Made by a program: the position numbers and the translations under genes
Shown here: positions 25,395-33,890 of the stretch, piece by piece
Numbering within the stretch: position 1 is the stretch's first letter
How the letters are laid out: each line of letters begins with the position of its first letter
Assembly: GCA_045039925.1 (NCBI GenBank)
Contig: CP108400.1
Coordinates: forward strand, 1,860,001 to 1,924,000
Length of the DNA: 64,000 bases
Reading direction: 5' to 3'
Source of the DNA: Yinghuangia sp045039925
GTDB taxonomy: Bacteria > Actinomycetota > Actinomycetes > Streptomycetales > Streptomycetaceae
Notes under the pieces: generated by a model
Databases searched by the model: none
Told to the model about the DNA's origin: nothing
The model's input: the letters and a program-made list of their open reading frames with translations, nothing else

Positions 25395-26189
25395 ATGCAC
25401 TTGGACCTGACGGGGAAGACCGCCGTGGTCACCGGTTCCAGCCAGGGCATCGGGCTGGCCATCGCCGCCGGACTGGCCCGATCGGGCGCGCGGGTCGCGG
25501 TCAACGGGCGGGACCCGGCCAAGGTCGACGCGGCGGTCGGACGGATCCGCCACGGCGCGCCGGGCGCGGACGTGCTCGGCGTCGCCGCCGATATCACGAC
25601 CGACGAGGGCACCGCCGCACTCGTCGACCGGCTGCCGGACGTCGACATCCTCGTCAACAACCTCGGCATCTTCGGCGCGCAGGAGCCGTTGGAGATCACC
25701 GACGCGGACTGGCGCCGGTACTTCGAGGTGAACGTGCTGACCGCGGTGCGGCTCACCCGGGCGTACCTGCCGGGCATGACGGACCGCGGATGGGGCCGCA
25801 TTCAGTACATCGCCAGCGACTCGGCCATCGCCGTCCCGGCCGAGATGATCCACTACGGCATGTCGAAGACCGCGCTCCTCGCCGTCTCGCGGGGGTTCGC
25901 GAAGGCGGCGGCCGGCAGCGGCGTCACGGTGAACGCCGTGATCGCGGGGCCGACGCACACCGGCGGTGTCGAGGACTTCGTCTACCAGTTGGTGGACCGC
26001 TCGCTGCCGTGGGACGAGGCGCAGCGCGAGTTCATGCGCGTGCACCGGCCGCAGTCCCTGCTCCAGCGCCTGATCGAACCGGACGAGATCGCCGCCATGG
26101 TGGTGTACCTCGGCTCCCCGCAGGCCTCGGCGACCACGGGGGCCGCGGTACGCGTCGACGGCGGCTACGTCGACTCGATCGTCCCCTGA
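25395..26189 (+). CDS. short-chain dehydrogenase/reductase
   Basis: From ATG 25395 the product is 264 residues. The cofactor loop TGSSQGIG is at 13-20, DILVNNLGIFG contains the NNxG motif, and the catalytic set is Ser in YIASDSA, Tyr154 and Lys158 (YGMSK). The C-terminus ends with VRVDGGYVDS, as in classical SDRs. It oxidises or reduces an alcohol/carbonyl with NAD(P)H. It might process the product of the TauD-like enzyme, with which it may form a set, although a 140-base gap precedes it. It converges on mshC, with a short GC palindrome at 26190-26205 between them. Confidence 0.9.
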   Translation: MHLDLTGKTAVVTGSSQGIGLAIAAGLARSGARVAVNGRDPAKVDAAVGRIRHGAPGADVLGVAADITTDEGTAALVDRLPDVDILVNNLGIFGAQEPLEITDADWRRYFEVNVLTAVRLTRAYLPGMTDRGWGRIQYIASDSAIAVPAEMIHYGMSKTALLAVSRGFAKAAAGSGVTVNAVIAGPTHTGGVEDFVYQLVDRSLPWDEAQREFMRVHRPQSLLQRLIEPDEIAAMVVYLGSPQASATTGAAVRVDGGYVDSIVP

Positions 26190-26219
26190 CGGGCCCGCGG
26201 GCCCGCGCGGCCGGGCCGC

Positions 26220-27446
26220 CTAGAGGGCGATGCCCAGGAGCGCGTCGACGGCCCGGGACGCCACGCCGGGGGCGGACTCCTCGGTGCCGCCCTCGGCGAG
26301 CTGGCGGTCGGCCCACGCGTCCATCGCGGCCAGGGCCCCGGGGGCGTCCAGGTCCGCGGCGAGCCGGGCCCGCATCTCGGCCAGGAGCGGGTCGGCCGAG
26401 GGGCCGTCCGGACGCGAGACCGCGGCCCGCCAACGCTCCAGGCGGGCCTGGGCCGTGGCCAGCACCTCGTCAGTCCACTCCCAGTTGCTGCGGTAGTGGT
26501 GGGCGAGGAGCGCCAGCCGCATGGCCATGGGGTCGACGCCGCCGTTGCGGAGCGCGGAGACGAACACGAGGTTGCCGCGCGACTTCGACATCTTCTCGCC
26601 GTGCAGCGCGACCATGCCCGCGTGCACGTACGCCTTGGCGTACGGCACCTCGCCGGTGGCGACCTGCGCGTGTGAGGCGCCCATCTCGTGGTGCGGGAAC
26701 ACCAGGTCCGAGCCGCCGCCCTGGACGTCGAAGGCCATGCCGAGGTGTTCGAGGGCGATGGCGACGCACTCGACGTGCCAGCCGGGGCGGCCGGGGCCGA
26801 GTGGGCTGGGCCACGAGGGCTCGCCGTCGCGCGCCGCGCGCCACAGCAGCGGGTCGAGGGGGTTCTTCTTGCCGGGCCGGTCGGGGTCGCCGCCGCGTTC
26901 CGCGGACAGCTTGAGCATCTCGTCGGCGGTGTAGCCGGACACGCCGCCGAAGCGCGCGTCGGAGGCGACCGAGAAGTAGACGTCGCCGTCGACATCGTAT
27001 GCCGCGCCCTTGTCCCGCAGGTCCACGATCAGCGGGACGATGCGGTCGATGGCTTCGACGACGCCGATGTAGTGGTCCGGCGGCAGTACGCGCAGGGCCG
27101 TCATGTCCTCGCGGAAGAGCGTGGTCTCACGCTCCGCAAGCTCGGTCCAGTCCTCGCCGTCGCGGGCCGCGCGCTCCAGCAGCGGGTCGTCGACGTCGGT
27201 GACGTTCTGCACGTAATGGACCCGGTGGCCCGCGTCGCGCCAGGCCCGCTGGAGGAGGTCGAACGCGACGTAGGTCGCGGCGTGCCCCATGTGGGTGGCG
27301 TCATACGGCGTGATGCCGCAGACGTAGAGCCCGGCGACGGGCCCCGGGTCGGTCGTGACGAGGTCGCGGGCGGCGCTGTCGAACACGCGCAGGGACGCGC
27401 CCTGACCTGGCAGGACGGGCAGTTCGGGTGCGGGCCAGGCATACAT
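26220..27446 (-). CDS. mshC: mycothiol synthesis cysteine ligase MshC
   Basis: MshC joins L-cysteine to GlcN-inositol in an ATP-dependent step of mycothiol synthesis. The 408-residue length and the start MYAWPAPELP fit the family rather than cysteinyl-tRNA synthetase, from which it derives. The zinc/cysteine region YVCGITPYDATHMGHA (Cys43, HMGH 52-55), the GWHVECVAIA zinc site and the KMSKS loop near residue 287 are intact. The ATG at 27446 is preferred; the frame is open further upstream without a good start. The gene order beyond it matches the streptomycete mshC neighbourhood, except for the TetR-MFS pair. Confidence 0.95.
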   Translation of the reverse strand: MYAWPAPELPVLPGQGASLRVFDSAARDLVTTDPGPVAGLYVCGITPYDATHMGHAATYVAFDLLQRAWRDAGHRVHYVQNVTDVDDPLLERAARDGEDWTELAERETTLFREDMTALRVLPPDHYIGVVEAIDRIVPLIVDLRDKGAAYDVDGDVYFSVASDARFGGVSGYTADEMLKLSAERGGDPDRPGKKNPLDPLLWRAARDGEPSWPSPLGPGRPGWHVECVAIALEHLGMAFDVQGGGSDLVFPHHEMGASHAQVATGEVPYAKAYVHAGMVALHGEKMSKSRGNLVFVSALRNGGVDPMAMRLALLAHHYRSNWEWTDEVLATAQARLERWRAAVSRPDGPSADPLLAEMRARLAADLDAPGALAAMDAWADRQLAEGGTEESAPGVASRAVDALLGIAL

Positions 27447-27594
27447 GCCTATGAGCGTAACGGTACGTGAGCGCGGGCCGGATACCGGCGGCCCGAATGC
27501 GCGGGGCGACACCCGTCCGGCACCCTTCCCGCTTCCGCCCGGCGCCCGTCCGCCGCCGGTCCGCCGATCGCGGCGAAGCCCACCCCGAGTACTA

Positions 27595-27613
27595 GTGGAG
27601 AAAATCTCTCCGC
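27595..27613. promoter_or_regulatory. palindromic operator 1 upstream of tetR-MFS
   Basis: GTGGAGAAAATCTCTCCGC contains the inverted half-sites GGAGA and TCTCC. A second, near-identical site lies 40 bases downstream, so the pair would sit on one face of the DNA helix. It is the likely binding site of the TetR protein encoded just after. Confidence 0.75.
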
Positions 27614-27634
27614 TTCTGCTACGGTCTTCATCAA

Positions 27635-27653
27635 GCGGAGGAAATCTCTCCAC
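27635..27653. promoter_or_regulatory. palindromic operator 2 upstream of tetR-MFS
   Basis: GCGGAGGAAATCTCTCCAC repeats operator 1 with a few changes and ends about 20 bases before the tetR ATG. It lies between any promoter and the ribosome site GAGGAG (27663), a position suited to repression. Confidence 0.75.
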
Positions 27654-27673
27654 CTGTACCACGAGGAGATGGC

Positions 27674-28369
27674 ATGAGCGGCACCGCGGCAGGAGCCAAG
27701 GGCTCGGGCGAGGGACGGATGCGGGCCGACGCGCAGCGCAACCGGGACCTGATCATCAAGGCGGCCCGCGACACCTTCACCGACGCGGGTCCGGACGCCC
27801 CGCTCGACGAGATCGCCAAGCGTGCGGGCGTCGGCATCGCAACCCTCTACCGCCGCTTCCCCGACCGGGACGGCCTGATCCACGCGGTCGTGCTCGACAC
27901 CTTCGAGGCGATGGCGGACTCGGCCCGCGTCGCCGAGGAGCAGGGCACCGACGCGTACGACGCGCTGCGCCGGTTCATGCACCTCGCCGTCGACGCCAAG
28001 ATCGGCGCCACCATGCCGGCCCTGGCCGGACGCGTGGTCTTCGACGACGCGGTCGAGGAAGCCCGCCTCACCGTGAGCAGGATCGTGCAGCGCCTGCTCG
28101 AGACCGCGCAGGCGCACGGGCTCGTGCGGGGCGACGTCGCGTTCGGCGACATCACGTTGATGGTGATGCGCCTGACCCGCCCGCTGCCGGCCATCACCAA
28201 GATCCTCGTCGACGACGACCTGGCCCACCGGCACCTCGACATCTACCTCGACGGCCTGCGCGCCGAGGGCGACGGCGCCCGCGCCGAACTCCCGCCGCCC
28301 GTCGTGGCGCTGGCCGACTTCGAGAAGTTCAGGAAGCGGCTCGGCGAAGCCGGCGGCCGGCAGGGCTGA
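27674..28369 (+). CDS. TetR-family regulator of the adjacent efflux gene
   Basis: The product is 231 residues, with a 16-residue Gly/Ala-rich leader before the DNA-binding domain. RNRDLIIKAARDTFTDAGPD, LDEIAKRAGVGIATLYRRFP and DRDGLIHAVV form a standard TetR helix-turn-helix. The C-terminal helices have LAGRVVFDD and LMVMRLTRPLPAI, seen in regulators of drug exporters. The upstream twin palindromes and the downstream DHA2 transporter point to a local repressor that releases on binding a toxic compound. ATG 27674 has GAGGAG at a good distance. Confidence 0.92.
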   Translation: MSGTAAGAKGSGEGRMRADAQRNRDLIIKAARDTFTDAGPDAPLDEIAKRAGVGIATLYRRFPDRDGLIHAVVLDTFEAMADSARVAEEQGTDAYDALRRFMHLAVDAKIGATMPALAGRVVFDDAVEEARLTVSRIVQRLLETAQAHGLVRGDVAFGDITLMVMRLTRPLPAITKILVDDDLAHRHLDIYLDGLRAEGDGARAELPPPVVALADFEKFRKRLGEAGGRQG

Positions 28370-28519
28370 CGCCCCCGGCACACCCGTACACCCGTACACC
28401 CGGCACCACTTCCGAACGGTGGCGGTCCTCCGCCACGCCCTGGCACGCGCACGTCTGTCCCACCGAGGCGGCCATTCCGTCCCCGGACCACGACGAGAAA
28501 GACGAAGAAGGCGATCGCT

Positions 28520-30031
28520 ATGAGCACACCGGCCAACCTGCACAAGGCGGCCACGGGGGACCCGGGCCCTCAGCCCGACCCGCGCCGCTGGCTCGCGCTG
28601 ACGTTCATCGCCCTCGCGCAGCTGATGGTCATCATCGACGTGACCATCGTGAACATCGCGCTGCCGTCGGCGCAGCAGGACCTCGACGTGTCCGACTCGT
28701 CGCGGCAGTGGGTCATCACGGCGTACACGCTCGCGTTCGGCAGCCTGCTGCTCCTGGGCGGACGCATCGCCGACTACACCGGCCGCAAGCGCACGTTCAT
28801 GATCGGCCTGGTCGGCTTCGCCGGCGCCTCGGCGCTCGGCGGCGCCGCCAACAGCTTCGAGCTGCTGCTGGCCGCCCGCGCGCTCCAGGGCGCCTTCGGC
28901 GCGCTCCTCGCCCCCGCCGCGCTGTCCCTGCTCGCGGTCGGGTTCACGGACCCCGGGGAACGCGCCAAGGCGTTCGGCGTGTTCGGGGCGATCGCGGGCG
29001 GCGGCAGCGCGCTCGGCCTGGTGCTCGGCGGCTTCCTCACCGAGTACCTGGACTGGCGCTGGTGCTTCTTCGTCAACATCCCCATCGCGGTGATCGCCGG
29101 GGCCGGCGCCTACACGGTGGTGCGCGAGACGCGCGCCGAGGGCCGCGCGCGGATCGACGTCCCGGGCGTCCTGCTGGTCACCGCGGGCCTGTTCGCCATC
29201 GTGTACGGCCTGAGCGAGGCCGAGACCGACGGCTGGGGCTCCGGCACCGTGATCGGCCTGCTCGTCGGCGGCGCGCTGCTGCTGGGCCTGTTCGCGTACG
29301 TCGAGACCCGGGTGGCCAAGCCGCTGCTGCCGCTGCACGTGATGCTGGACCGCACCCGCGGCGGCGCGTACCTGGCCATCGCCCTCGCGGTGATCGGGAT
29401 GTTCGCGATGTTCCTCTTCCTGACCTACTACCTCCAGGTCGTGAAGGGATATTCGCCGGTCAAGGCCGGCCTGGCGTTCCTGCCGATGTCGCTGGGCGTG
29501 GTGATCAGCGGCGGCGGCCTGTCGGCACGGCTGATCCCCAAGGTCGCACCGCGCGCGCTGATGGTGCCCGGCATGCTGATCGCGGCGAGCGGCATGTTCC
29601 TGCTGTCGCGCATCGACGTCGACACCTCGTACGCGGCAGGCGTCCTGCCCGCCGAGTTCCTGCTCGGCGCGGGCATGGGCCTGGTGATGGCGCCCGCGAT
29701 GAACTACGCCACGCACGGGGTCCGCGCCGAGGACTCGGGTGTCGCCTCCGCGATGGCCAACACCGCGCAGCAGGTGGGCGGTTCGATCGGCATCGCGCTG
29801 CTGAACACGATCGCGACGACCGCGACAGGCGACTACATGAAGGAGCACGCACCGGTGAACCCGCGCGTGCACCTGGAGGGGCTGGTGCACGGCTTCTCGG
29901 TCGCGACGACGTACGCCGGGTTCATCCTGGTCGGCGCCGCGGTCCTGGTCGGGTTCGTGATGAACACCCCGCGGCCCGCGCCCGCCAAGGAGGGGGCGGA
30001 GCTGCCGGCCCGCGCGGTGCACGTGGGCTGA
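28520..30031 (+). CDS. MFS multidrug exporter, DHA2 (EmrB/QacA) 14-TM type
   Basis: The protein of 503 residues has about 14 membrane segments. It has the DHA2 hallmarks IDVTIVNIALPSAQQDL in the first segment, GGRIADYTGRKR as the loop 2-3 motif, and GFLTEYLDWRWCFFVNIP in the fifth segment. It should export drugs or an endogenous metabolite by proton exchange. It follows tetR by 150 bases, a gap containing a short ACACCCGT repeat. The pair is bounded downstream by a strong terminator, so it looks like a self-contained cassette inside a conserved region. Confidence 0.93.
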   Translation: MSTPANLHKAATGDPGPQPDPRRWLALTFIALAQLMVIIDVTIVNIALPSAQQDLDVSDSSRQWVITAYTLAFGSLLLLGGRIADYTGRKRTFMIGLVGFAGASALGGAANSFELLLAARALQGAFGALLAPAALSLLAVGFTDPGERAKAFGVFGAIAGGGSALGLVLGGFLTEYLDWRWCFFVNIPIAVIAGAGAYTVVRETRAEGRARIDVPGVLLVTAGLFAIVYGLSEAETDGWGSGTVIGLLVGGALLLGLFAYVETRVAKPLLPLHVMLDRTRGGAYLAIALAVIGMFAMFLFLTYYLQVVKGYSPVKAGLAFLPMSLGVVISGGGLSARLIPKVAPRALMVPGMLIAASGMFLLSRIDVDTSYAAGVLPAEFLLGAGMGLVMAPAMNYATHGVRAEDSGVASAMANTAQQVGGSIGIALLNTIATTATGDYMKEHAPVNPRVHLEGLVHGFSVATTYAGFILVGAAVLVGFVMNTPRPAPAKEGAELPARAVHVG

Positions 30032-30054
30032 CGCCCGCGGGACGGTGAGCGGTG

Positions 30055-30098
30055 CCGCGAAGGCCCGGAACCCTCAAAGGGGTTCCGGGCCTTCGCGG
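30055..30098. terminator. strong hairpin terminator after the MFS gene
   Basis: A perfect 19-base stem starting CCGCGAAGGCCCGG, with the six-base loop TCAAAG, begins 23 bases after the MFS stop. The next gene is convergent, so it probably works in both directions. It is one of the most stable hairpins in the window. Confidence 0.9.
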
Positions 30099-30126
30099 TG
30101 CGTTCTTCGCGGTACGTGCCGTGCGG

Positions 30127-30972
30127 TCAGATGAGCGGCCAAGGAACCGCCGGGCGGCGCCCCTGGCTCGGCAGCGGGTGCTTCCCGCTGCGCAGGAGCG
30201 CCTCGATGCGCCCTGCCACGGCGTCGACCTCGTCCGCGGTGAGATGGGCCGTGAGCGCGGCGCCGAGACCGCCGCCGAGGTCGGTGCGCAGCCGCCGCAG
30301 CGTCTCGACGGCCTCCTCCGGCAGTTCCTCCCCCGCCCACCCCCACAGCAGCGTCCGCAGCTTGTCGTCGGTGTGCAGGCAGATGCCGTGGTCGATGCCG
30401 TAGACGTGGCCGTCCGAGCCGGGCAGCAGGTGCCCGCCCTTGCGGTCGGCGTTGTTGACGACGGCGTCGAACACCGCGATGCGGCGCATGGGTTCGCTGT
30501 CCAGGTGGACGAGGAGCGCGGGCCGGTGCCCGCCCTTGCCGTCGTCCACGGCGACCTGCGCCACGGGCTTCCAGCCCGGTTCGGGGGCCGCCGGGTCCTG
30601 GAGGTCCACCAGCCCGGCCGCCGGTTCGCCGTCGATCCACAGCTGGCACATGCCGGTGCCGTACGGCCCCTCACGCAGGACCGTGGGCGGCACGATGCCC
30701 CACCCGGTGGCCTCGCTCAGCGCGTACGTCGCGACCTCGCGGCCCGCGAGCGTGCCGTCCGGGAAGTCCCACAGCGGCTGTTCGCCCGCGACCGGCTTCC
30801 AGACGCACGCGCGCGAGACCCCGTCGAGTTCGACCCGGCAGTACAGCGTCGCGTTGGACGCGTCGGTGAGCCGCCCCTCGACGGTGATCTCGCCGCGGGA
30901 CAGCAGGTCTTCGGCGGCCGACGTGTCCAGGGCGCTGCCGAGGTCCCCGACCGGGCCGTGTGCGGCGCTCAG
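30127..30972 (-). CDS. SCO1664-family protein (PI3/PI4-kinase-like fold)
   Basis: The conserved part, about 280 residues, opens LLSRGEITVEGRLTDASNAT. It contains VWKPVAGEQPLWDFPDGTLAGRE, the ATP-site lysine region, then FDAVVNNADRKGGHLL and VYGIDHGICLH, which match catalytic and metal loops of phosphoinositide-kinase-like proteins. The substrate is unknown. The start is a problem. No ATG, GTG or TTG lies between the DUF3090 stop and the domain. A CTG at 30972 would overlap that stop by four bases (CTGA), while the nearest GTG is at 31041, inside DUF3090. I list the CTG version. It forms an operon with DUF3090. Confidence 0.85.
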   Translation of the reverse strand: MSAAHGPVGDLGSALDTSAAEDLLSRGEITVEGRLTDASNATLYCRVELDGVSRACVWKPVAGEQPLWDFPDGTLAGREVATYALSEATGWGIVPPTVLREGPYGTGMCQLWIDGEPAAGLVDLQDPAAPEPGWKPVAQVAVDDGKGGHRPALLVHLDSEPMRRIAVFDAVVNNADRKGGHLLPGSDGHVYGIDHGICLHTDDKLRTLLWGWAGEELPEEAVETLRRLRTDLGGGLGAALTAHLTADEVDAVAGRIEALLRSGKHPLPSQGRRPAVPWPLI

Positions 30973-31535
30973 CGGCGGTACCCGTTCGCGCGGGGGCAGA
31001 TGTGGCCTTCGGCGTCCATGGGCAGGCCGCAGAACGGGCACGACGGACGGCCGGCGGCGACCACCAGGAGCGCGCGCTTGGCGAACGCCCTGGCCATGGG
31101 CCCGGTCAGGCGCACGCGCAGCAGCGGCGGACCGTCCTCGTCGTCCTCGCCGAGGAGGGTGTCCTCGGGGTTGTCGTCGTCCGGCACCTGCGCCTGCGCC
31201 TCGACGACCAGGCGGTCGTCGTCGGAGTCCCAGGCGAGGGCCATCGTGCCGACCCGGAACTCCTCGAGGATGGGCACCTCCAGGGGTGCCGCGTCCTCCA
31301 GGTCCGGCGGCGCGACGGCCGGTACGGCGGTCTCGCCGCCGCTGCGGCGCACGAGCTCGTCGAGGAGCTCGTCGACGCGTTCGGCGAGGACCGCGACCTG
31401 GGCCTTCTCCAGCGCGACGCTGGTGACGCGGCCGGCCGCGGAAGCTTGCAGGAAGAAAGTGCGCTGCCCTGGTTCCCCCACCGTGCCGGCGACGAACCGG
31501 TCCGGGGGGTCGTACAGGAAGACCTGGCGGGGCAC
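30969..31535 (-). CDS. DUF3090 family protein with C-terminal zinc knuckle
   Basis: The 188-residue actinobacterial protein of unknown function starts at GTG 31535. The N-terminus QVFLYDPPDRFVAGTVG and AASAAGRVTSVALEK-like stretch are characteristic. An acidic segment (DDDNPEDTLLGEDDEDG) follows in the middle. It ends in CPFCGLPMDAEGHICPR, which has four zinc ligands in CxxC...HxC form. It is consistently found next to the SCO1664-like protein and a histidine phosphatase near mshC, so the three probably act in one process. The overlap with the next gene suggests coupled translation. Confidence 0.88.
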   Translation of the reverse strand: MPRQVFLYDPPDRFVAGTVGEPGQRTFFLQASAAGRVTSVALEKAQVAVLAERVDELLDELVRRSGGETAVPAVAPPDLEDAAPLEVPILEEFRVGTMALAWDSDDDRLVVEAQAQVPDDDNPEDTLLGEDDEDGPPLLRVRLTGPMARAFAKRALLVVAAGRPSCPFCGLPMDAEGHICPRANGYRR

Positions 31536-31745
31536 GAGTTGGCTCCGTACTACTCGTACAACGGACTGGACTGGGGGCTTGGGACGGGGGCTTCGGGGGC
31601 TGAAACCCGGGGCCGGGACGGCGGGCTGACGGGACGGACGCTGGCGGACCGGCCTGGGCCGGTCGGGACGCCCGACCGTACCGCGCGCGCCGCCCGCGGT
31701 GGCGCCGGCGGTCGCGTACGGGCGGGAAGGCCCCCTCGCTGCACC

Positions 31746-32480
31746 CTACGGGGCACCGGCTCCGCCGCCCACCACCGCGTCGTCGGTGGCGGGCGATTTT
31801 CCGCGCCGTCGGCGCTTGGGGGCGGGGATCAGGCCGGTGACGGCACCGCCGGTGTCGTTGAGCCGGGCCACGAACGGGCGCATGCGCCCGTAGTTGACGA
31901 CGGTCAGCGAGCAGGGGTCGACCATGATGCGCTGGAACAGGTCGAGGTGCATGCCCAGCGCGTCGGCGACGATCGCCTTGATCACGTCGCCGTGCGAGCA
32001 CACGAGGTATTGCGCGTCCGGGCCGTGCTCCGCCTCGATGCGGGTGTTCCAGTCGCGGACCGCCGCGACGGCCCGGGCCTGGGTGTCGCGCAGCGCCTCG
32101 CCGCCCTCGCCGGGGAAGACCGCGGCGCTGGGGTGGTTCTGCACGACCGGCCAGAGCGGCTCCTTGACGAGCTTGCTCAGCTCCTGGCCGGTCCAGTCGC
32201 CGTACCGGCACTCGCCCACGCGGTCGTCGACCTGCACGCCGGCGTCCAGTGCGAGCTTGGTGCCCTCGCGGGCCGCGGCGATCTCGGCGGCGGTCTCCCG
32301 GCAGCGGTCGAGCGGGCTGGAGACGACCGCGGCGAGCGGGACCTCGGCGATGCGCCGTGCCAGCGCCGCCGCCTGTTCCTTCCCCTTGTCGTCGAGGTGG
32401 ACCCCGGGGGTCCAGCCCGCCAGTACGCCCGAAGAGTTCGCGGTGGTCCGCCCGTGCCGGACCAGGAGCAGCGTCGCCAT
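31746..32480 (-). CDS. histidine phosphatase family protein (MSMEG_4193-type)
   Basis: The 244-residue product has the phospho-acceptor motif LLVRHGRTTANSSG (RHG at 8-10), then SSPLDRCRETAAEIA and the second histidine in LVCSHGDVIKAIVADALG. These are all the catalytic residues of the phosphoglycerate-mutase/phosphatase superfamily. A basic RRRRGK tail and a Gly-rich end follow. It sits 210 bases upstream of the DUF3090 operon on the same strand and is divergent from corA, as in related actinomycetes. The substrate is not known. Confidence 0.9.
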   Translation of the reverse strand: MATLLLVRHGRTTANSSGVLAGWTPGVHLDDKGKEQAAALARRIAEVPLAAVVSSPLDRCRETAAEIAAAREGTKLALDAGVQVDDRVGECRYGDWTGQELSKLVKEPLWPVVQNHPSAAVFPGEGGEALRDTQARAVAAVRDWNTRIEAEHGPDAQYLVCSHGDVIKAIVADALGMHLDLFQRIMVDPCSLTVVNYGRMRPFVARLNDTGGAVTGLIPAPKRRRRGKSPATDDAVVGGGAGAP

Positions 32481-32596
32481 CGGATCACTCTACGGCGGTT
32501 GCCGGTGAGGTGGGAGCGGCCCCTGATCCCCCGAAACGCCGGTTGTCACGCCCCAGGTGCCTGCCGCCTCCCCGCGGCGGCGCGGGAACCGCCAGA

Positions 32597-33580
32597 ATGT
32601 CTCGCGTGATCGTGGACTGCGCCATCTACCGAAACGGTGTCCGCACCGAAGGCCCGGCCGACTTCTCCGACGCGCTGGACGAGGCGCGGGCGGTCGGCGG
32701 CGCCTTCCTGTGGATCGGCCTGCACGAGCCCACGGCGAAGGAGTTCGAGCTCGTCACGAGCGAGTTCGGCCTGCACCCGCTGGCCGTCGAGGACGCCCTG
32801 CACGCGCACCAGCGCCCCAAGCTGGACCTGTACGACGACTCGGTGTTCGTGGTGCTCAAGACGCTGTACTACATCGAGGAGACCTCGTCGGTCGAGACCG
32901 GTGAACTCATGATCTTCGTGGGCGACTCGTTCATCGTCACGGTGCGGCACGGGCCGGGGAACCCGCTCTCCGAGGTGCGCAAGCGCCTGGAGAAGAAGGA
33001 GGAGGTGCTGCGGCACGGGCCGGGCGCGGTGCTGTACGCCGTGTGCGACGCGGTCGTGGACACGTACGTCGCGATCGCGTCCGAACTGGAGACGGACCTC
33101 CAGGAGATGGAGGCCCGCGTCTTCTCCTCGCACCGCGACAACGACGCCGAGCGCATCTACCTCCTCAAGCGCGAGGTGCTGGAGTTCCGGCGCGCGGCCC
33201 AGCCGCTCACCGACCCGATACGGAAGCTGGCCACCTCCGAGGTCATGTACGTCCCGCCGGAGACGCAGCCCTTCTTCCGCGACGTCGCCGACCACCTCGC
33301 GCGCGTCAACGAGCAGGTCGACTCGTTCGACCGGCTGCTGTCCGACGTGCTGAGCGCGAACCTCGCGCAGGTGGGCGTGCGCCAGAACGAGGACATGCGC
33401 AAGATCTCGGCGTGGGCCGCGATGGCGGCGGTCCCGACGATGATCGCGGGCATCTACGGCATGAACTTCGACCACATGCCGGAGCTCAGGCAGTGGTGGG
33501 GCTATCCGGCGGTGCTGATCGTGATGGTCGTCGCGTGCATGTCGATCCACCGGCTGTTCCGCCGCAACGGCTGGCTGTAA
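32597..33580 (+). CDS. corA: CorA-family magnesium/cobalt transporter
   Basis: From ATG 32597 the product has 327 residues. The long cytoplasmic domain (WIGLHEPTAKEFELV, HPLAVEDALHAHQRPKLDLY) leads to the first pore helix, AAVPTMIAGIYGMNFDHMPE. That helix holds the GMN signature at the pore mouth. The second membrane segment is AVLIVMVVACMSIHRLF, and a short basic tail follows. Members conduct Mg2+ and sometimes Co2+ or Ni2+ as pentamers. The stop codon is the first unit of a tandem repeat. Confidence 0.95.
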   Translation: MSRVIVDCAIYRNGVRTEGPADFSDALDEARAVGGAFLWIGLHEPTAKEFELVTSEFGLHPLAVEDALHAHQRPKLDLYDDSVFVVLKTLYYIEETSSVETGELMIFVGDSFIVTVRHGPGNPLSEVRKRLEKKEEVLRHGPGAVLYAVCDAVVDTYVAIASELETDLQEMEARVFSSHRDNDAERIYLLKREVLEFRRAAQPLTDPIRKLATSEVMYVPPETQPFFRDVADHLARVNEQVDSFDRLLSDVLSANLAQVGVRQNEDMRKISAWAAMAAVPTMIAGIYGMNFDHMPELRQWWGYPAVLIVMVVACMSIHRLFRRNGWL

Positions 33581-33664
33581 CGGCTGCTTGCAAGGGCCTG
33601 CTTGCAAGGGCCTGCTTGCAACGGCCTGCTTGTAACTGCCTGCTTGTGGCGGCTGGTTGTGAGG
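33567..33664 (+). repeat. 14-base tandem repeat running from the corA stop codon
   Basis: Seven successive 14-base units with the consensus GGCCTGCTTGCAAG follow one another without gaps. The first unit is the last coding codons and stop of corA; later units drift progressively. The array looks like slippage growth from the gene end. The rest of the gap to 33890 shows no gene, only a TTGACA at 33732 and a TAGGCT near 33855 that could belong to promoters. Confidence 0.85.
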
Positions 33665-33890
33665 TCACCCACACGCGTGACGAATGCGGTTGCCGTGAAC
33701 CGCACCCGCAACCCTTTCGAGGCACGGTCGTTGACATCTGTGACGGCCGAGGCGGGGCTGTTCAGAACCCCCGCCCCGGCCGTAAAGCATGGTGTGGGCC
33801 GTTTCGTGATCGGTCCGGCACCTTGCCCCGGGCACCCGTGGCGCAATTCCCCGCATAGGCTGGACCGGTACGTACGCCAGGGGAGAGCAG

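Noticed and set aside
26220..27446. Cysteinyl-tRNA synthetase
   Set aside because: The N-terminus MYAWPAPELP, length of 408 residues and lack of the tRNA-binding C-terminal domain fit MshC.
33581..33664. Tandem repeat considered as a CRISPR array or regulatory iterons
   Set aside because: The 14-base units abut directly with no spacers and drift away from the corA end, which fits slippage. No replication gene is nearby.
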